Below, piece after piece: positions 23,163 to 31,468 of a stretch of 32,087 nucleotides of DNA (the first letter of the stretch is position 1; every line of letters begins with the position of its first letter). The DNA comes from Anaerolineales bacterium (GTDB lineage: Bacteria; Chloroflexota; Anaerolineae; Anaerolineales; Villigracilaceae): contig JAEURC010000103.1 of NCBI GenBank assembly GCA_016789025.1, positions 1 to 32,087 on the forward strand, in the 5' to 3' direction. The translations under genes were made by a program, and so were the position numbers. Below the pieces are notes generated by a model. That model saw only the letters and a list, made by a program, of their open reading frames with translations, was not told where the DNA came from and did no database searches.

Positions 23163-23522
23163 ATGACAGACAAACGACCGAACAAAATTATGGTGCCGCC
23201 TCAAGGCGGTATGTTGCGCGATCTGGTCACGCGCCTCAAACTGATCGGGCGGCTGATGAGCGACCGCCGCGTCAATTTTTTTCTCAAAATCCTGCCGCTC
23301 GCCTCGGTGGCATATCTTTTCTGGCCCTTGGATGCCATTGCCATTCCATTCATCGGCGTGCTTGACGACGCGGCGATCCTGTGGATTGGCTCGACGCTCT
23401 TCGTCGAACTCTGTCCTCCCAATGTTGTGGAGGAGCATGTCAACGAACTTGCCAGCAATTATGAAGATGATTCCACCGACGATGTGGTGGACGCCGAATC
23501 GACCGACGTGGACGGCAAATGA
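23163..23522 (+). CDS. DUF1232 (YkvA-like) membrane protein
   Basis: The 119-residue protein starts at ATG 23163, after AAAGGAGATCAAC. The core FFLKILPLASVAYLFWPLDA matches the DUF1232 signature (here PLDAIAIPFIGVLDDAAIL), with a helix hairpin spanning about residues 38-80. The C-terminus is very acidic (EDDSTDDVVDAESTDVDG). The biochemical role of the family is not established. Its stop overlaps the start of the next gene by ATGA, so the two are co-transcribed. Confidence 0.82.
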   Translation: MTDKRPNKIMVPPQGGMLRDLVTRLKLIGRLMSDRRVNFFLKILPLASVAYLFWPLDAIAIPFIGVLDDAAILWIGSTLFVELCPPNVVEEHVNELASNYEDDSTDDVVDAESTDVDGK

Positions 23523-24724
23523 AACGGTTTTTGATACTCTTGATCCTGCCCGTGCTTGCATGCAATGGATTAAGTACGCCGTCTCCCTCTCCAACTGAAC
23601 CTGCTTCGCCAACCTCAACTGGCATCGCCCTTCCACAACCGCCCCCGACGACTCCAACCTCGCCGACAGAGCCGCCTCCCGCCACAACCACCTTCCCCAA
23701 CTCGAATGCATACGAGTGGCGATTTGTTGTCGATGGATTGGAACGCCCTATAGACTTGCAACCTGATCCGCTCGGTCGGTTATGGATCGTGGAAAAATTA
23801 GGCCACATCCATCTCCTCCAAAACGGAGAATTGACAAACGAGCCGATCATCAACATCGAAGACCGTGTCAATGATGAATCGAACGAGATGGGATTGCTGG
23901 GACTGGCGCTTCACCCAAACTTTGCTCAAAACGGATTTTTCTACGTCAACTATACCGGCGCGCGCGGCGATACGTTCATCTCGCGTTTCACGGCCGGTGA
24001 AAATTCAGTAGATTCCAACAGCGAGGCCATACTGTTGCGCGTCAAACAGCCGTACCCGAACCATAACGGCGGGACAATGAACTTCGGACCCGATGGCTAT
24101 TTGTACATAGGTCTTGGCGACGGAGGCTCCGGCGGCGACCCGGAAGGCAACGGTCAATCGCTGGATACCCTGCTCGGGAAAATATTACGAATAGACGTTG
24201 ATTCAGCCCAACCGTACGCCATCCCTGCTGATAACCCATTCGGCGATGAGATTTGGGCATATGGGTTGCGCAACCCCTGGCGTATGTCGTTCGACGCTGT
24301 CACTGGCGATTTATACATCGGCGATGTGGGGCAGGGCGAATGGGAAGAGATTGACATCATCCCTGCCGGTTCGCGCGGAGGCGAAAACTTCGGCTGGAAT
24401 TACCGCGAGGGCGCGCACGATTTTGAAGGCGGAGGTCCCGCCGGGATGATCGACCCCATCGCAGAATACAGCCACAACGAAGGCGGATGCTCCGTCACCG
24501 GTGGATACGTCTACCGCGGCTCAATGCCCGAATGGAACGGAATTTATCTCTACGGCGATTATTGCACCGGGCAGGTCTGGGGCTTGATCCGCTCTGGGGA
24601 GGCGTGGCAGAATCAATTGCTGTTTGACACGGATGTCACCATCACATCGTTCGGGCAGGATAAAAATGGGGAGGTGTATATCCTCACCGACGGAGGCGAT
24701 GTGTATATTTTGGCTTCCAAGTAG
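23519..24724 (+). CDS. Lipoprotein PQQ-dependent sugar dehydrogenase family (GSDH beta-propeller)
   Basis: The 401-residue lipoprotein has lipobox V-L-A-C (Cys15) followed by a Thr/Pro-rich linker. A soluble glucose/sorbosone dehydrogenase propeller comes next. Signatures are GLLGLALHPNFAQNGFFYVN, YPNHNGGTMNFGPDGYLYIG, GDGGSGGDPEGNGQSLDTLL (calcium/PQQ loop), AYGLRNPWRMSF and GGYVYRG near the C-terminus. Family knowledge: PQQ-dependent oxidation of aldoses outside the cytoplasm. PQQ biosynthesis genes are not in the window, so the cofactor would be imported, or the protein could be a HHIP-like binding relative. It overlaps the DUF1232 stop by four bases. GC content is like the flanks. Confidence 0.9.
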   Translation: MKRFLILLILPVLACNGLSTPSPSPTEPASPTSTGIALPQPPPTTPTSPTEPPPATTTFPNSNAYEWRFVVDGLERPIDLQPDPLGRLWIVEKLGHIHLLQNGELTNEPIINIEDRVNDESNEMGLLGLALHPNFAQNGFFYVNYTGARGDTFISRFTAGENSVDSNSEAILLRVKQPYPNHNGGTMNFGPDGYLYIGLGDGGSGGDPEGNGQSLDTLLGKILRIDVDSAQPYAIPADNPFGDEIWAYGLRNPWRMSFDAVTGDLYIGDVGQGEWEEIDIIPAGSRGGENFGWNYREGAHDFEGGGPAGMIDPIAEYSHNEGGCSVTGGYVYRGSMPEWNGIYLYGDYCTGQVWGLIRSGEAWQNQLLFDTDVTITSFGQDKNGEVYILTDGGDVYILASK

Positions 24725-24774
24725 AGCAAGCTAGTCGCATATTGTACTTTTCCAAATTAATCGAGCAATCCCGA

Positions 24775-24890
24775 TTGAGGCGTTTTTCTAACGCGAAAGA
24801 CGCGAATTGAGCGAACCCTTCGACAGGCTCAGGACAAGTTTCGCAAAAAATTCGCGGCTTTCGAACGTTTCGCATATTTCGTGTTGAAGT
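24775..24890. repeat. GCGAATT-type palindromic repeat with a second repeat embedded
   Basis: ACGCGAAAGACGCGAATTGAGCG on the left resembles, in reverse complement, the right-hand TTTCGCAAAAAATTCGCGG. Between them sits CCTTCGACAGGCTCAGGAC, related to the arms of the 1573-1681 repeat. One repeat family appears nested in another. The region 24725-25010 contains no convincing gene. Confidence 0.5.
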
Positions 24891-24980
24891 TTTTTGCTCG
24901 GTTTAATTGTTAATCTGCAATATGCGATTTGTCACCCGAATGGATGACGCGTGTCACTTTTTGGCGTCCTCCGTTTTTTC

Positions 24981-24986
24981 TATAAT
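24981..24986 (+). promoter_or_regulatory. Candidate -10 box for the small Cys-rich protein gene
   Basis: TATAAT at 24981-24986 is a perfect -10 hexamer 25 bases before the start codon. The -35 match is weak (TTTTGG at 24959-24964, 16-base spacing). Confidence 0.45.
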
Positions 24987-25010
24987 ATAGGCATAGATTC
25001 GGAGGCGTCC

Positions 25011-25229
25011 ATGGCTCAGAAGAAGTGGCAGATTCGTAAAATGATCTATTGCGAGCACGCCGGGCGGGATGTGGTTTTGGAAACCCAGATTCTCGTCCCA
25101 TCTACGGTGCTCCCAGATCAGCCGCCGCGTGTCGTTGCTCATCGTTGTTCCAACGCGATCGAGTGCAACAAGATCGAAAAGATGACTTGCGCCTTGTGCG
25201 GCACCAATCCGAACCATCAGGCATCCTAA
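25011..25229 (+). CDS. Small Cys/His-rich protein, unknown function
   Basis: The 72-residue protein starts at ATG 25011, with GGAGG at 25001-25005. Cysteines are at 14, 46, 52, 60 and 63, and histidines at 16, 44 and 69, spaced as C-x-H, H-x-C-x5-C and C-x-x-C-x5-H. This is consistent with one or two structural zinc sites. Otherwise the sequence is basic at the start (MAQKKWQIRKMIYCEH) and Val/Pro-rich in the middle. I do not recognise the family. The gene has its own -10 box, a strong ribosome binding site and a downstream GNRA hairpin, so it looks real and independently expressed. Confidence 0.68.
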   Translation: MAQKKWQIRKMIYCEHAGRDVVLETQILVPSTVLPDQPPRVVAHRCSNAIECNKIEKMTCALCGTNPNHQAS

Positions 25230-25287
25230 AGTAACGCGCGTTTCTCCCGCGCGATTTCACTCTCTCCTCTCTCTATTGATCCATGGC

Positions 25288-25311
25288 AACCCCGCCTGCG
25301 AAGGCGGGGTT
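25288..25311. terminator. GC-rich GNRA hairpin between convergent genes
   Basis: AACCCCGCCT and AGGCGGGGTT form a perfect 10-bp stem closed by a GCGA tetraloop. A further GGC/GCC pair flanks it with a one-base bulge. The hairpin sits between the ends of the convergent small-protein gene and the dihydroorotate-dehydrogenase-like gene and probably ends both transcripts. Confidence 0.78.
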
Positions 25312-25332
25312 AGCCGTTAATTCGTAAAGGGA

Positions 25333-26334
25333 TCAGGGGAGGCTTCTGTAATTATTCAGCACCTTCATGTAATTGGCGCGCTCGAACGCTTCAGGTTCGC
25401 GCACGGATCTTTGGCTCATGCTCCCTTGCATCTGCTTGATGGATTCGTATTCGCGTTCCTTCATCCATGCTTCAAGATAGGCGATGGTCGGACTGATGGC
25501 GTCTTCGCCGAACTGAAGTAAATTCGACGCCATCATCGCCACTTTCGCCCCCGCCATCATTGCTTTTAACACATCAGTGTAAGTGTGCACGCCGCTGGTC
25601 AATGCAAAATCAACATTCAACTTTCCGTGCAGGATCGAGATCCAGCGCAGGGGCAGCCTCAACTCGGACGATGTACTTAAGTCCAGGCTATGGAGGATTT
25701 CCATCTCATCCAGGTCGAAATCGGGCTGGTAGAAGCGATTGAATAGCACGAGACCGTCCGCGCCCGCTTCGACGAGTCGTTTCGTGAAATTGGGAATGGA
25801 TGTGACAAATGGGCTGATCTTCACCGCCAGAGGAATCTTGATCGCGGATTTCACTTCCGCCACCAAATCCACTTGCATATCTTCAATATTGCCTGATGTC
25901 GTGTTGACATCGGTGGGGATGTAGTACACATTGAGTTCCAGCGCGTCTGCGCCAGCCTCTTCGATGCGGCGCGCGTAATCCGTCCAGCCGCCTTTCGAAA
26001 CGCCGTTCAAACTGCCGATCACCGGAATGGTCAACGCTTTTTTCAAGCCAGCCACATGATTCAAATATTTTTCAGGGCTGATCCCGTACATGCCGCCGTC
26101 AGGCAGGTACGATAACGCCTCGGCGAACGAATTACTGCCGCGATTCAGATAGTGATCCAGCTCGAGGCTCTCGTGGATGATCTGCTCCTCGAACAGCGAA
26201 TACATCACAATAGCGGAAATTCCCGCCTCCTCGAGCTTTTTCGCGCGGTCGATCTTCTTTGAAAGCGGCGAGGCGGAAGCAACAAGTGGATTTCGAAGGT
26301 TCAGACCCAGATAAGTGGTGGAAAGATCCGTCAT
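25333..26334 (-). CDS. Dihydroorotate dehydrogenase-like protein linked to PFOR
   Basis: The 333-residue FMN-binding TIM-barrel protein starts [20 protein letters not shown], the DHOD-family N-terminus. KISPFVT (about 165-171) and [14 protein letters not shown] (about 188-201) follow, and [20 protein letters not shown] forms the phosphate-binding end of the barrel. The shape matches the PRK07565-type group that is usually next to nifJ. It lacks the Cys/Ser-bearing catalytic loop of true pyrimidine-synthesis DHOD, as far as I can see. The gene starts inside the nifJ stop (ATGA overlap at 26331-26334), so it is translationally coupled. It may be an electron-transfer partner of PFOR; that is inferred from context. 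Confidence 0.85.
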   Translation of the reverse strand: MTDLSTTYLGLNLRNPLVASASPLSKKIDRAKKLEEAGISAIVMYSLFEEQIIHESLELDHYLNRGSNSFAEALSYLPDGGMYGISPEKYLNHVAGLKKALTIPVIGSLNGVSKGGWTDYARRIEEAGADALELNVYYIPTDVNTTSGNIEDMQVDLVAEVKSAIKIPLAVKISPFVTSIPNFTKRLVEAGADGLVLFNRFYQPDFDLDEMEILHSLDLSTSSELRLPLRWISILHGKLNVDFALTSGVHTYTDVLKAMMAGAKVAMMASNLLQFGEDAISPTIAYLEAWMKEREYESIKQMQGSMSQRSVREPEAFERANYMKVLNNYRSLP

Positions 26335-29300
26335 ATCATTTTCCTTTTGGATGGTCGGGCGATCTCGTCGAATTGAGCGGGCGCATCACGATCGCCTGCA
26401 TACGTGTCTACCTGTTTACCCGCCCCATTCCCATACTGCATCGCCGCCATCTGTTGATACAGCGTCCAGCGCGATTTCGCATCCTTTTGAGCGTCTCGCA
26501 TCAATTCTTCGGCGCGATCCTCATCCATCTGGGTCAGCATCTTGTAGCGAGTCTCGTTGTAAGCGTACTGCGAGAAGGGAACGCTCGGTTCCTTCGACTC
26601 AATCACCAGCGGATTCTCTCCCTGCCCGGCAAGGCGCGGATCATAGCGGAACAGCGACCAATGACCCGATTGCACGGCAAGTTTGGTTTGATCGAGGCTT
26701 CTCGCCATATCGTACCCATGCGCAATACATGGACTATACGCGATGATCAACGATGGTCCGTCGTAGGCTTCGGCTTCGAGAAATGCCTTCAAGGTTTGCT
26801 GGTCGTTCGCGCCCATGGCAATTTTTGCCACATACACATAGCCGTACGACATGGCGAGCAAGCCCAAATCTTTCTTCGGCATCGCTTTGCCGCCCATGGC
26901 GAACTTGGCGACTGCCGCGCGCGGCGTGGCTTTGCTCGCCTGCCCGCCCGTGTTGGAATAGACTTCGGTATCCAGAACGAGAATATTCACGTTGCGTCCG
27001 CTCGCCATCACGTGATCGAGACCGCCATAGCCGATATCGTACGCCCAGCCGTCTCCGCCGATGATCCACACGGATTTTTTGACCAGCGCATCGGCGACGC
27101 TGACCAACTCCTTCGCTTTGGAGTCGTTTGATTCCGAAAGTTTGTTTTTCAACGCGGTCACGCGCTCGCGTTGCGCTTCGATGCCCGCATCGTCGCTTTG
27201 ATCGGCGTTCAAGATCGCATTAACGACTTCGCTTCCAACTTCGCCTGTTATCGATTCCAATAATTCGCGCGCATATTCATTTTGTTTATCGAGCGTCAGC
27301 CGCATTCCCAAACCGAACTCGGCGTTATCCTCGAACAACGAGTTCGACCACGCGGGACCGCGTCCATTCGCATCCACCGACCACGGCGTGGTGGGGAGGT
27401 TGCCTCCGTAGATCGAAGAGCATCCTGTGGCATTGGCGATCACGGCGCGGTCGCCAAACAACTGCGAGACCAACTTCACGTAGGGCGTCTCGCCGCATCC
27501 CGCGCATGCGCCGCTGAACTCGAACAACGGACGAAGCAACTGCGAGTTCTTAATTGTCGAGGGATTGATCAACTTCCTGTCCAAGTCTGGAATCTTCATG
27601 AAGAAATCCCAGTTCTTCGCTTCCGATTCGCGCAGAGGCGGCTGAGCCTGCATGTTGATGGCGCGGCGTCCCACTTGCGTTTTATCTTTCACGGGGCAAG
27701 CCTCCACGCACAGCGTACAACCCGTGCAATCCTCCGGCGCCACCTGCACCGTATATGCGTATCCCGCAGAAAACTCCTTGAACTTCGACGGCATGTGTTT
27801 GAACGTTTCAGGCGCGCTTGCCAGGGCAACTTCACTGTACACTTTATGCCGTATCACCGCATGAGGGCACACAATCACGCACTTGCCGCATTGGATGCAC
27901 AACTTCTCGTCCCACACGGGAATTTCCAGCGCGATGTTGCGCTTCTCCCATTGCGAAGTCGCCAGCGGATACGTGCCGTCGTTCGGAAGCGCGGAGACGG
28001 GGATCTCGTCGCCCTCGAACTGGATCATCCTCCCCAGTACGTTCTTCACGAATTCAGGCGCTTCATTTGGGACGGGCAGCCGTCGCGCCGCTTCAGACGT
28101 TATCGCCTGTGGAACTTTGACCTCATACAGATGCTCCAGCGTTCGGTCCACGGCTTCGTAGTTTTTCTTTACGACCGCCTCGCCGCGCTTGCCGTACGTT
28201 TTCTCGATGGCGCGTTTGATCTCGGCGATCGCCTGCTCGCGTGGAAGCGCTCCGCTGATGGCAAAGAACGCCGTCTGCATGATGGTGTTGACGCGCTGTC
28301 CCATGCCTGCCTTCTCGGCAACGTCGTATCCGTTGATCACGTAGAACTTAAGTTTTTTCTCGAGGATGTCTTTCTGCGCTTCGCTCGGAAGGCGATTCCA
28401 AATCTCCTCGGGACCGTACAAACTGTTGAGCAGGAAGACCGCGCCTTCTTTGGCGTATTTCAACATGTCGAACCGTTCAAGGAAGTTGAACTGGTGGCAC
28501 GCCACGAAGTTCGCCTGATTGGGTTCGATGAGGTAGGGAGCCTGGATCGGCTTGGGACCAAACCGCAAATGCGACGTGGTCATCTGCCCCGATTTCTTCG
28601 AGTCGTAGACAAAATATCCCTGCGCGAAATTTTCCGTCTCTTCGCCGATGATCTTGATGGAGTTCTTGTTCGCTCCCACTGTGCCGTCTGAGCCTAATCC
28701 AAAGAACACACAGCGGACAGTCTGCTCGTCTTCGATGGAGAAAGACGCATCGTACTCTAAACTTGTATTGCTCACATCGTCGTGGATGCCGACGGTGAAA
28801 TGATTCTTCGGTTCGGGTTTGGATAATTCGTCCAACGCCGCTTTGACCATCGCTGGCGTAAACTCTTTCGATGAAAGTCCATATCTTCCACCAATCACTT
28901 TGATGTTATTGCGCCCGCTTTCGACTAAAGCGTTCACCACATCCAAATACAACGGCTCGCCCAACGCGCCCGGCTCCTTTGTTCGATCCAGCACGGCAAT
29001 TTTCTTCACCGATTGCGGCAGCGCCTTGATGAAATGCTCCACTGAAAATGGACGATACAACCGCGCGCGCAACACACCGACCTTTTCGCCCTTTGCAACG
29101 AGGCGCTTCACCGTCGCTTCGGCAGTTTCTCCGCCCGAGCCCATGAGGATGACAACGCGTTCCGCTTCGGGGTGACCGGCATACTCGAAGAGATGATATT
29201 GCCGCCCGGTCACTTGCGCGAACTTGTCCATCATTTCCTGCACGATAGCGGGAGTCGCGGCGTAGAACGGGTTCACCGTTTCGCGCGCCTGAAAGTAGAC

Positions 29301-29969
29301 ATCGGGGTTCTGCGCGGTGCCGCGCAGGACGGGTCGCTCGGGGGTGAGCGCGCGCGCCCGATGTGCGCGAATCAGCTCCCCGTCGAGAAGGAGGCGGAGT
29401 TCGTCATTCGCAAGATAAAATATTTTGGCAACTTCATGCGAAGTGCGGAACCCGTCGAAGAAATGCAAAAACGGCACGCGCGTTTTCAGCGTGGACATCT
29501 GCGCGATGGCGGCGAAATCGTGCGCCTCTTGCACCGACCCGCTTGCGAGTAATGCCCAGCCCGTCTGGCGGACCGCCATCACATCCTGATGATCGCCGAA
29601 GATGGAAAGTCCCTGCGCGGCGATGGAGCGCGCCGCCACGTGAAAGACCGCGCTGGTGAGTTCGCCCGCGATCTTGTACATGTTGGGGATCATCAGCAAA
29701 AGTCCCTGCGAGGCGGTGAAGGTGGTGGTGAGCGCGCCCGTTTGCAACGCGCCATGCACGGTTCCCGCCGCGCCCCCTTCGGATTGCATCTCGATCACGA
29801 GAGGAACCGTCCCCCAAAGATTCGGTTTGCCTTTTGCCGACCATTCGTCGGCGAATTCGCCCATGGCGGAGGAGGGGGTGATCGGGTAAATGGCAATGAC
29901 TTCGCTCAAACGATGCGCGACCGAGGCGGCGGCTTCATTGCCGTCAACCATGATGATGGGTTTATCCAT
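26331..29969 (-). CDS. nifJ: Pyruvate:ferredoxin (flavodoxin) oxidoreductase, single-chain
   Basis: The 1212-residue enzyme has all PFOR domains fused in one chain. It starts at ATG 29969, with AAGGAG on the minus strand. [17 protein letters not shown] opens the TPP/pyruvate-binding domain [15 protein letters not shown] (about 690) and [13 protein letters not shown] (about 745) are the two ferredoxin-type 4Fe-4S motifs, and [11 protein letters not shown] (about 819) binds the third cluster, with a distal Cys near 1080. [13 protein letters not shown] (about 970) is the TPP-binding motif. The enzyme converts pyruvate and CoA to acetyl-CoA and CO2 and reduces ferredoxin, a hallmark of anaerobic central metabolism. 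Downstream is the DHOD-like gene with ATGA overlap. The C-terminal tail includes a stretch whose DNA resembles an intergenic sequence near 19645. Confidence 0.96.
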   Translation of the reverse strand: MDKPIIMVDGNEAAASVAHRLSEVIAIYPITPSSAMGEFADEWSAKGKPNLWGTVPLVIEMQSEGGAAGTVHGALQTGALTTTFTASQGLLLMIPNMYKIAGELTSAVFHVAARSIAAQGLSIFGDHQDVMAVRQTGWALLASGSVQEAHDFAAIAQMSTLKTRVPFLHFFDGFRTSHEVAKIFYLANDELRLLLDGELIRAHRARALTPERPVLRGTAQNPDVYFQARETVNPFYAATPAIVQEMMDKFAQVTGRQYHLFEYAGHPEAERVVILMGSGGETAEATVKRLVAKGEKVGVLRARLYRPFSVEHFIKALPQSVKKIAVLDRTKEPGALGEPLYLDVVNALVESGRNNIKVIGGRYGLSSKEFTPAMVKAALDELSKPEPKNHFTVGIHDDVSNTSLEYDASFSIEDEQTVRCVFFGLGSDGTVGANKNSIKIIGEETENFAQGYFVYDSKKSGQMTTSHLRFGPKPIQAPYLIEPNQANFVACHQFNFLERFDMLKYAKEGAVFLLNSLYGPEEIWNRLPSEAQKDILEKKLKFYVINGYDVAEKAGMGQRVNTIMQTAFFAISGALPREQAIAEIKRAIEKTYGKRGEAVVKKNYEAVDRTLEHLYEVKVPQAITSEAARRLPVPNEAPEFVKNVLGRMIQFEGDEIPVSALPNDGTYPLATSQWEKRNIALEIPVWDEKLCIQCGKCVIVCPHAVIRHKVYSEVALASAPETFKHMPSKFKEFSAGYAYTVQVAPEDCTGCTLCVEACPVKDKTQVGRRAINMQAQPPLRESEAKNWDFFMKIPDLDRKLINPSTIKNSQLLRPLFEFSGACAGCGETPYVKLVSQLFGDRAVIANATGCSSIYGGNLPTTPWSVDANGRGPAWSNSLFEDNAEFGLGMRLTLDKQNEYARELLESITGEVGSEVVNAILNADQSDDAGIEAQRERVTALKNKLSESNDSKAKELVSVADALVKKSVWIIGGDGWAYDIGYGGLDHVMASGRNVNILVLDTEVYSNTGGQASKATPRAAVAKFAMGGKAMPKKDLGLLAMSYGYVYVAKIAMGANDQQTLKAFLEAEAYDGPSLIIAYSPCIAHGYDMARSLDQTKLAVQSGHWSLFRYDPRLAGQGENPLVIESKEPSVPFSQYAYNETRYKMLTQMDEDRAEELMRDAQKDAKSRWTLYQQMAAMQYGNGAGKQVDTYAGDRDAPAQFDEIARPSKRKMI

Positions 29970-30140
29970 GCTGGCTCCTTGAAGTTTTCTCTGGCGCAAG
30001 TGTAGCCCCCGTTGGTATTGGATGTTAGTTAGGAATGACTTAAATCCGCCTGTCTGTTGTCACTTATTAGATGATAATTGGCGGAATTCGGGAGGCAATG
30101 AATGAATTTGTGTGTTATATCTTTCACACCGAGGAAATAC

Positions 30141-30914
30141 ATGCCCGCCTTCAAACAACTCTTCTGGAAACACTGGTATCAATATCTCACGCGCCGCGTT
30201 GGTAATGAGTCTGTCACCTTCTTGAACTATGGCTTCTGGCCCCCCGAAGGCGAGACGGTAATGCTCCAACCCGAGGATGAGATCAACCGCGCCGCGATCC
30301 AACTTTATCATCATGTTGCCAGCGGAGACGAACTTGCGGGCAAGCATGTGCTTGAGGTCAGTTGCGGTCATGGCGGCGGCGCGTCGTTCGTCAAGCGTTA
30401 TCACAAGCCGAAGACCTACACGGCGATTGACCAGAATCAAAACGCCATCGAGTACAACCGCAAGGCGCACGCCGCGCTCGGCATTGACTTTCGTACAGGC
30501 GACGCGCAAGCGCTCGACTTCCCTGAAAATCATTTCGACGCGGTCATCAATGTTGAAGCCTCGCATTGTTATCCGCGGCAGGATGCGTTCTTCAATTCCG
30601 CGTATCGCGTGCTTCGACGCGGCGGAAAATTCCTCTACGCCGATTTCCGCACGGTGGCAGACGAGCCAAAGGTCGAGCGCGACATCCGCGCGGCGGGGTT
30701 CAACGTCCACTCGAAGACCGACATCACCGCGCACGTCCTCCGCGCCCTCACGCGCAACAGCGAGCGATACCGCGCCCTCGCGCATCAATTCGCGCCGAAG
30801 ATCCTGCATCCCTTTGTGGAAATGTTCGCCGCGGTGGAGGGGAGCAGTATCTACAACATGTTCGTCAATCGGGATTACATCTACTTCTCGTACCAACTCT
30901 CCAAAGCGGACTGA
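30141..30914 (+). CDS. SAM-dependent methyltransferase, similar to phthiotriol/phenolphthiotriol dimycocerosate-type O-methyltransferases
   Basis: The 257-residue protein has a short N-terminal helix (FKQLFWKHWYQYLTRRVGN) and VLEVSCGHGGGASFVKRYH as SAM motif I. The sequence TAIDQNQNAIEYNRKAH gives motif II, and FDAVINVEASHCYPRQDAFF gives motif IV with a conserved His-Cys-Tyr-Pro. The order VSCGHGGGAS then NVEASHCYP is typical of the mycobacterial lipid O-methyltransferase group (Rv2952-like). It probably methylates a hydroxylated lipid or isoprenoid. Two starts have ribosome binding sites: ATG 30141 (after GAGGA) and ATG 30102 (after GGAGG, with 13 extra residues). A hairpin follows at 30959-30989. 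The gene is convergent with nothing and divergent from nifJ. Confidence 0.82.
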   Translation: MPAFKQLFWKHWYQYLTRRVGNESVTFLNYGFWPPEGETVMLQPEDEINRAAIQLYHHVASGDELAGKHVLEVSCGHGGGASFVKRYHKPKTYTAIDQNQNAIEYNRKAHAALGIDFRTGDAQALDFPENHFDAVINVEASHCYPRQDAFFNSAYRVLRRGGKFLYADFRTVADEPKVERDIRAAGFNVHSKTDITAHVLRALTRNSERYRALAHQFAPKILHPFVEMFAAVEGSSIYNMFVNRDYIYFSYQLSKAD

Positions 30915-30958
30915 CGCTTCATTTTGGATCTCAGCCTGTCTCGCCAGCGGAGGCCCTA

Positions 30959-30989
30959 GTTCACCCCGCAGTTGAACTGCGAGGTGAAC
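30959..30989 (+). terminator. Hairpin after the methyltransferase gene
   Basis: GTTCACCCCGCAGTT (30959-30973) and AACTGCGAGGTGAAC (30975-30989) form a 15-bp stem with one C/A mismatch and a single-base loop. It sits 45 bases after the stop and directly before the pheS promoter. It has no T-tract, so its terminator role is a guess. Confidence 0.5.
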
Positions 30990-30999
30990 GCGTTAAGCC

Positions 31000-31027
31000 T
31001 TGACATCCCTCCGTTTTCGCAGATAAT
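31000..31027 (+). promoter_or_regulatory. Sigma-70 promoter of the T-box/pheS transcript
   Basis: A perfect TTGACA (31000-31005) and GATAAT (31022-31027, five of six matches) are separated by 16 bases. Transcription would begin near 31034, immediately before the T-box leader. Confidence 0.78.
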
Positions 31028-31160
31028 TGCATCAATCAATTCAAAGGCTGTGACAGAGGAAAGTAGACTGGCAGAAGCCGCCAGAGAGATGCGATGCAAC
31101 GCTGAAAGTCGCATTCGATAGAAACCAGTCGAAGTTCCCTCTTGAGCCGTTCGCGTGAAC

Positions 31161-31186
31161 GTACGACAAAATTAATTTTGTCGTAC
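31161..31186. repeat. Perfect 26-base palindrome inside the T-box leader
   Basis: GTACGACAAAATT is followed directly by its exact reverse complement. The hairpin would form in the leader RNA just after stem I, and its AT-rich core is unlike the flanking leader. Confidence 0.85.
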
Positions 31187-31303
31187 TGCGTAGCCAGAAC
31201 CGTTTTCTCAACGTTACACGAGATGCCGATGAATGTCGGCGCAAAGCGAATCGCGAGCCTTAAACGGCGAGTGCGGTTAACTTGGGTGGTACCGCGAGAA
31301 TTC

Positions 31304-31336
31304 CCTCTCGTCCCATTTTGTGGACGGGAGGTTTTT
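31304..31336 (+). terminator. T-box intrinsic terminator
   Basis: CCTCTCGTCC (31304-31313) pairs with GGACGGGAGG (31322-31331), including one G-T pair, over an eight-base loop, followed by TTTTT at 31332-31336. It competes with the antiterminator formed by the GGGTGGTACCGCG region. Confidence 0.88.
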
Positions 31337-31354
31337 GTTTGTATCGTACTATCC

Positions 31355-31449
31355 CGTCATTGCGAGGAAGCCCGAAGGGCTGACGAAGCAATCCCCAATA
31401 CAATGACGGAGATTGCTTCGGGCGGAAAAGCGCCGCCCTCGCAATGACG
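31355..31449. repeat. Composite inverted repeat between the T-box terminator and pheS
   Basis: The element begins CGTCATTGCGAGGAAGCCC and ends CCCTCGCAATGACG, with CGAAGCAATC and GATTGCTTCG inside as inner arms. The outer ends are near-perfect inverted copies. It is the same family as at 11893-12010. It lies in the 5' untranslated region, 19 bases before the pheS start. Confidence 0.72.
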
Positions 31450-31468
31450 AAATAGACTTGGAGGCAGT

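Larger units (their letters stand above)
31040..31336 (+). promoter_or_regulatory. T-box riboswitch, phenylalanine specific, upstream of pheS
   Basis: The leader reads uncharged tRNA-Phe and controls pheS by transcription attenuation. GACAGAGGAAAGTAG (about 31051-31065) starts stem I, and AGAGAG at about 31084 is the conserved distal motif. The specifier loop GAAGTTCCCTC holds TTC (31135-31137), the Phe codon. The T-box core GGGTGGTACCGCG is at 31284-31296; its TGGT bulge (31287-31290) would pair with the ACCA end of tRNA-Phe. The terminator is formed by 31304-31313 and 31322-31331, followed by five T. A 26-base perfect palindrome (31161-31186) sits between stem I and the following stems. Confidence 0.9.

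Noticed and set aside
27282..28691. Long plus-strand open frame (469 codons) opposite nifJ
   Set aside because: It is antisense to conserved PFOR domains, is arginine- and histidine-rich with no family signature, and is a shadow of the GC-rich coding strand.
31161..31186. Palindrome considered as a stand-alone promoter operator or terminator
   Set aside because: It is inside the T-box leader with no T-tract, so it was treated as part of the leader rather than a separate regulatory site.
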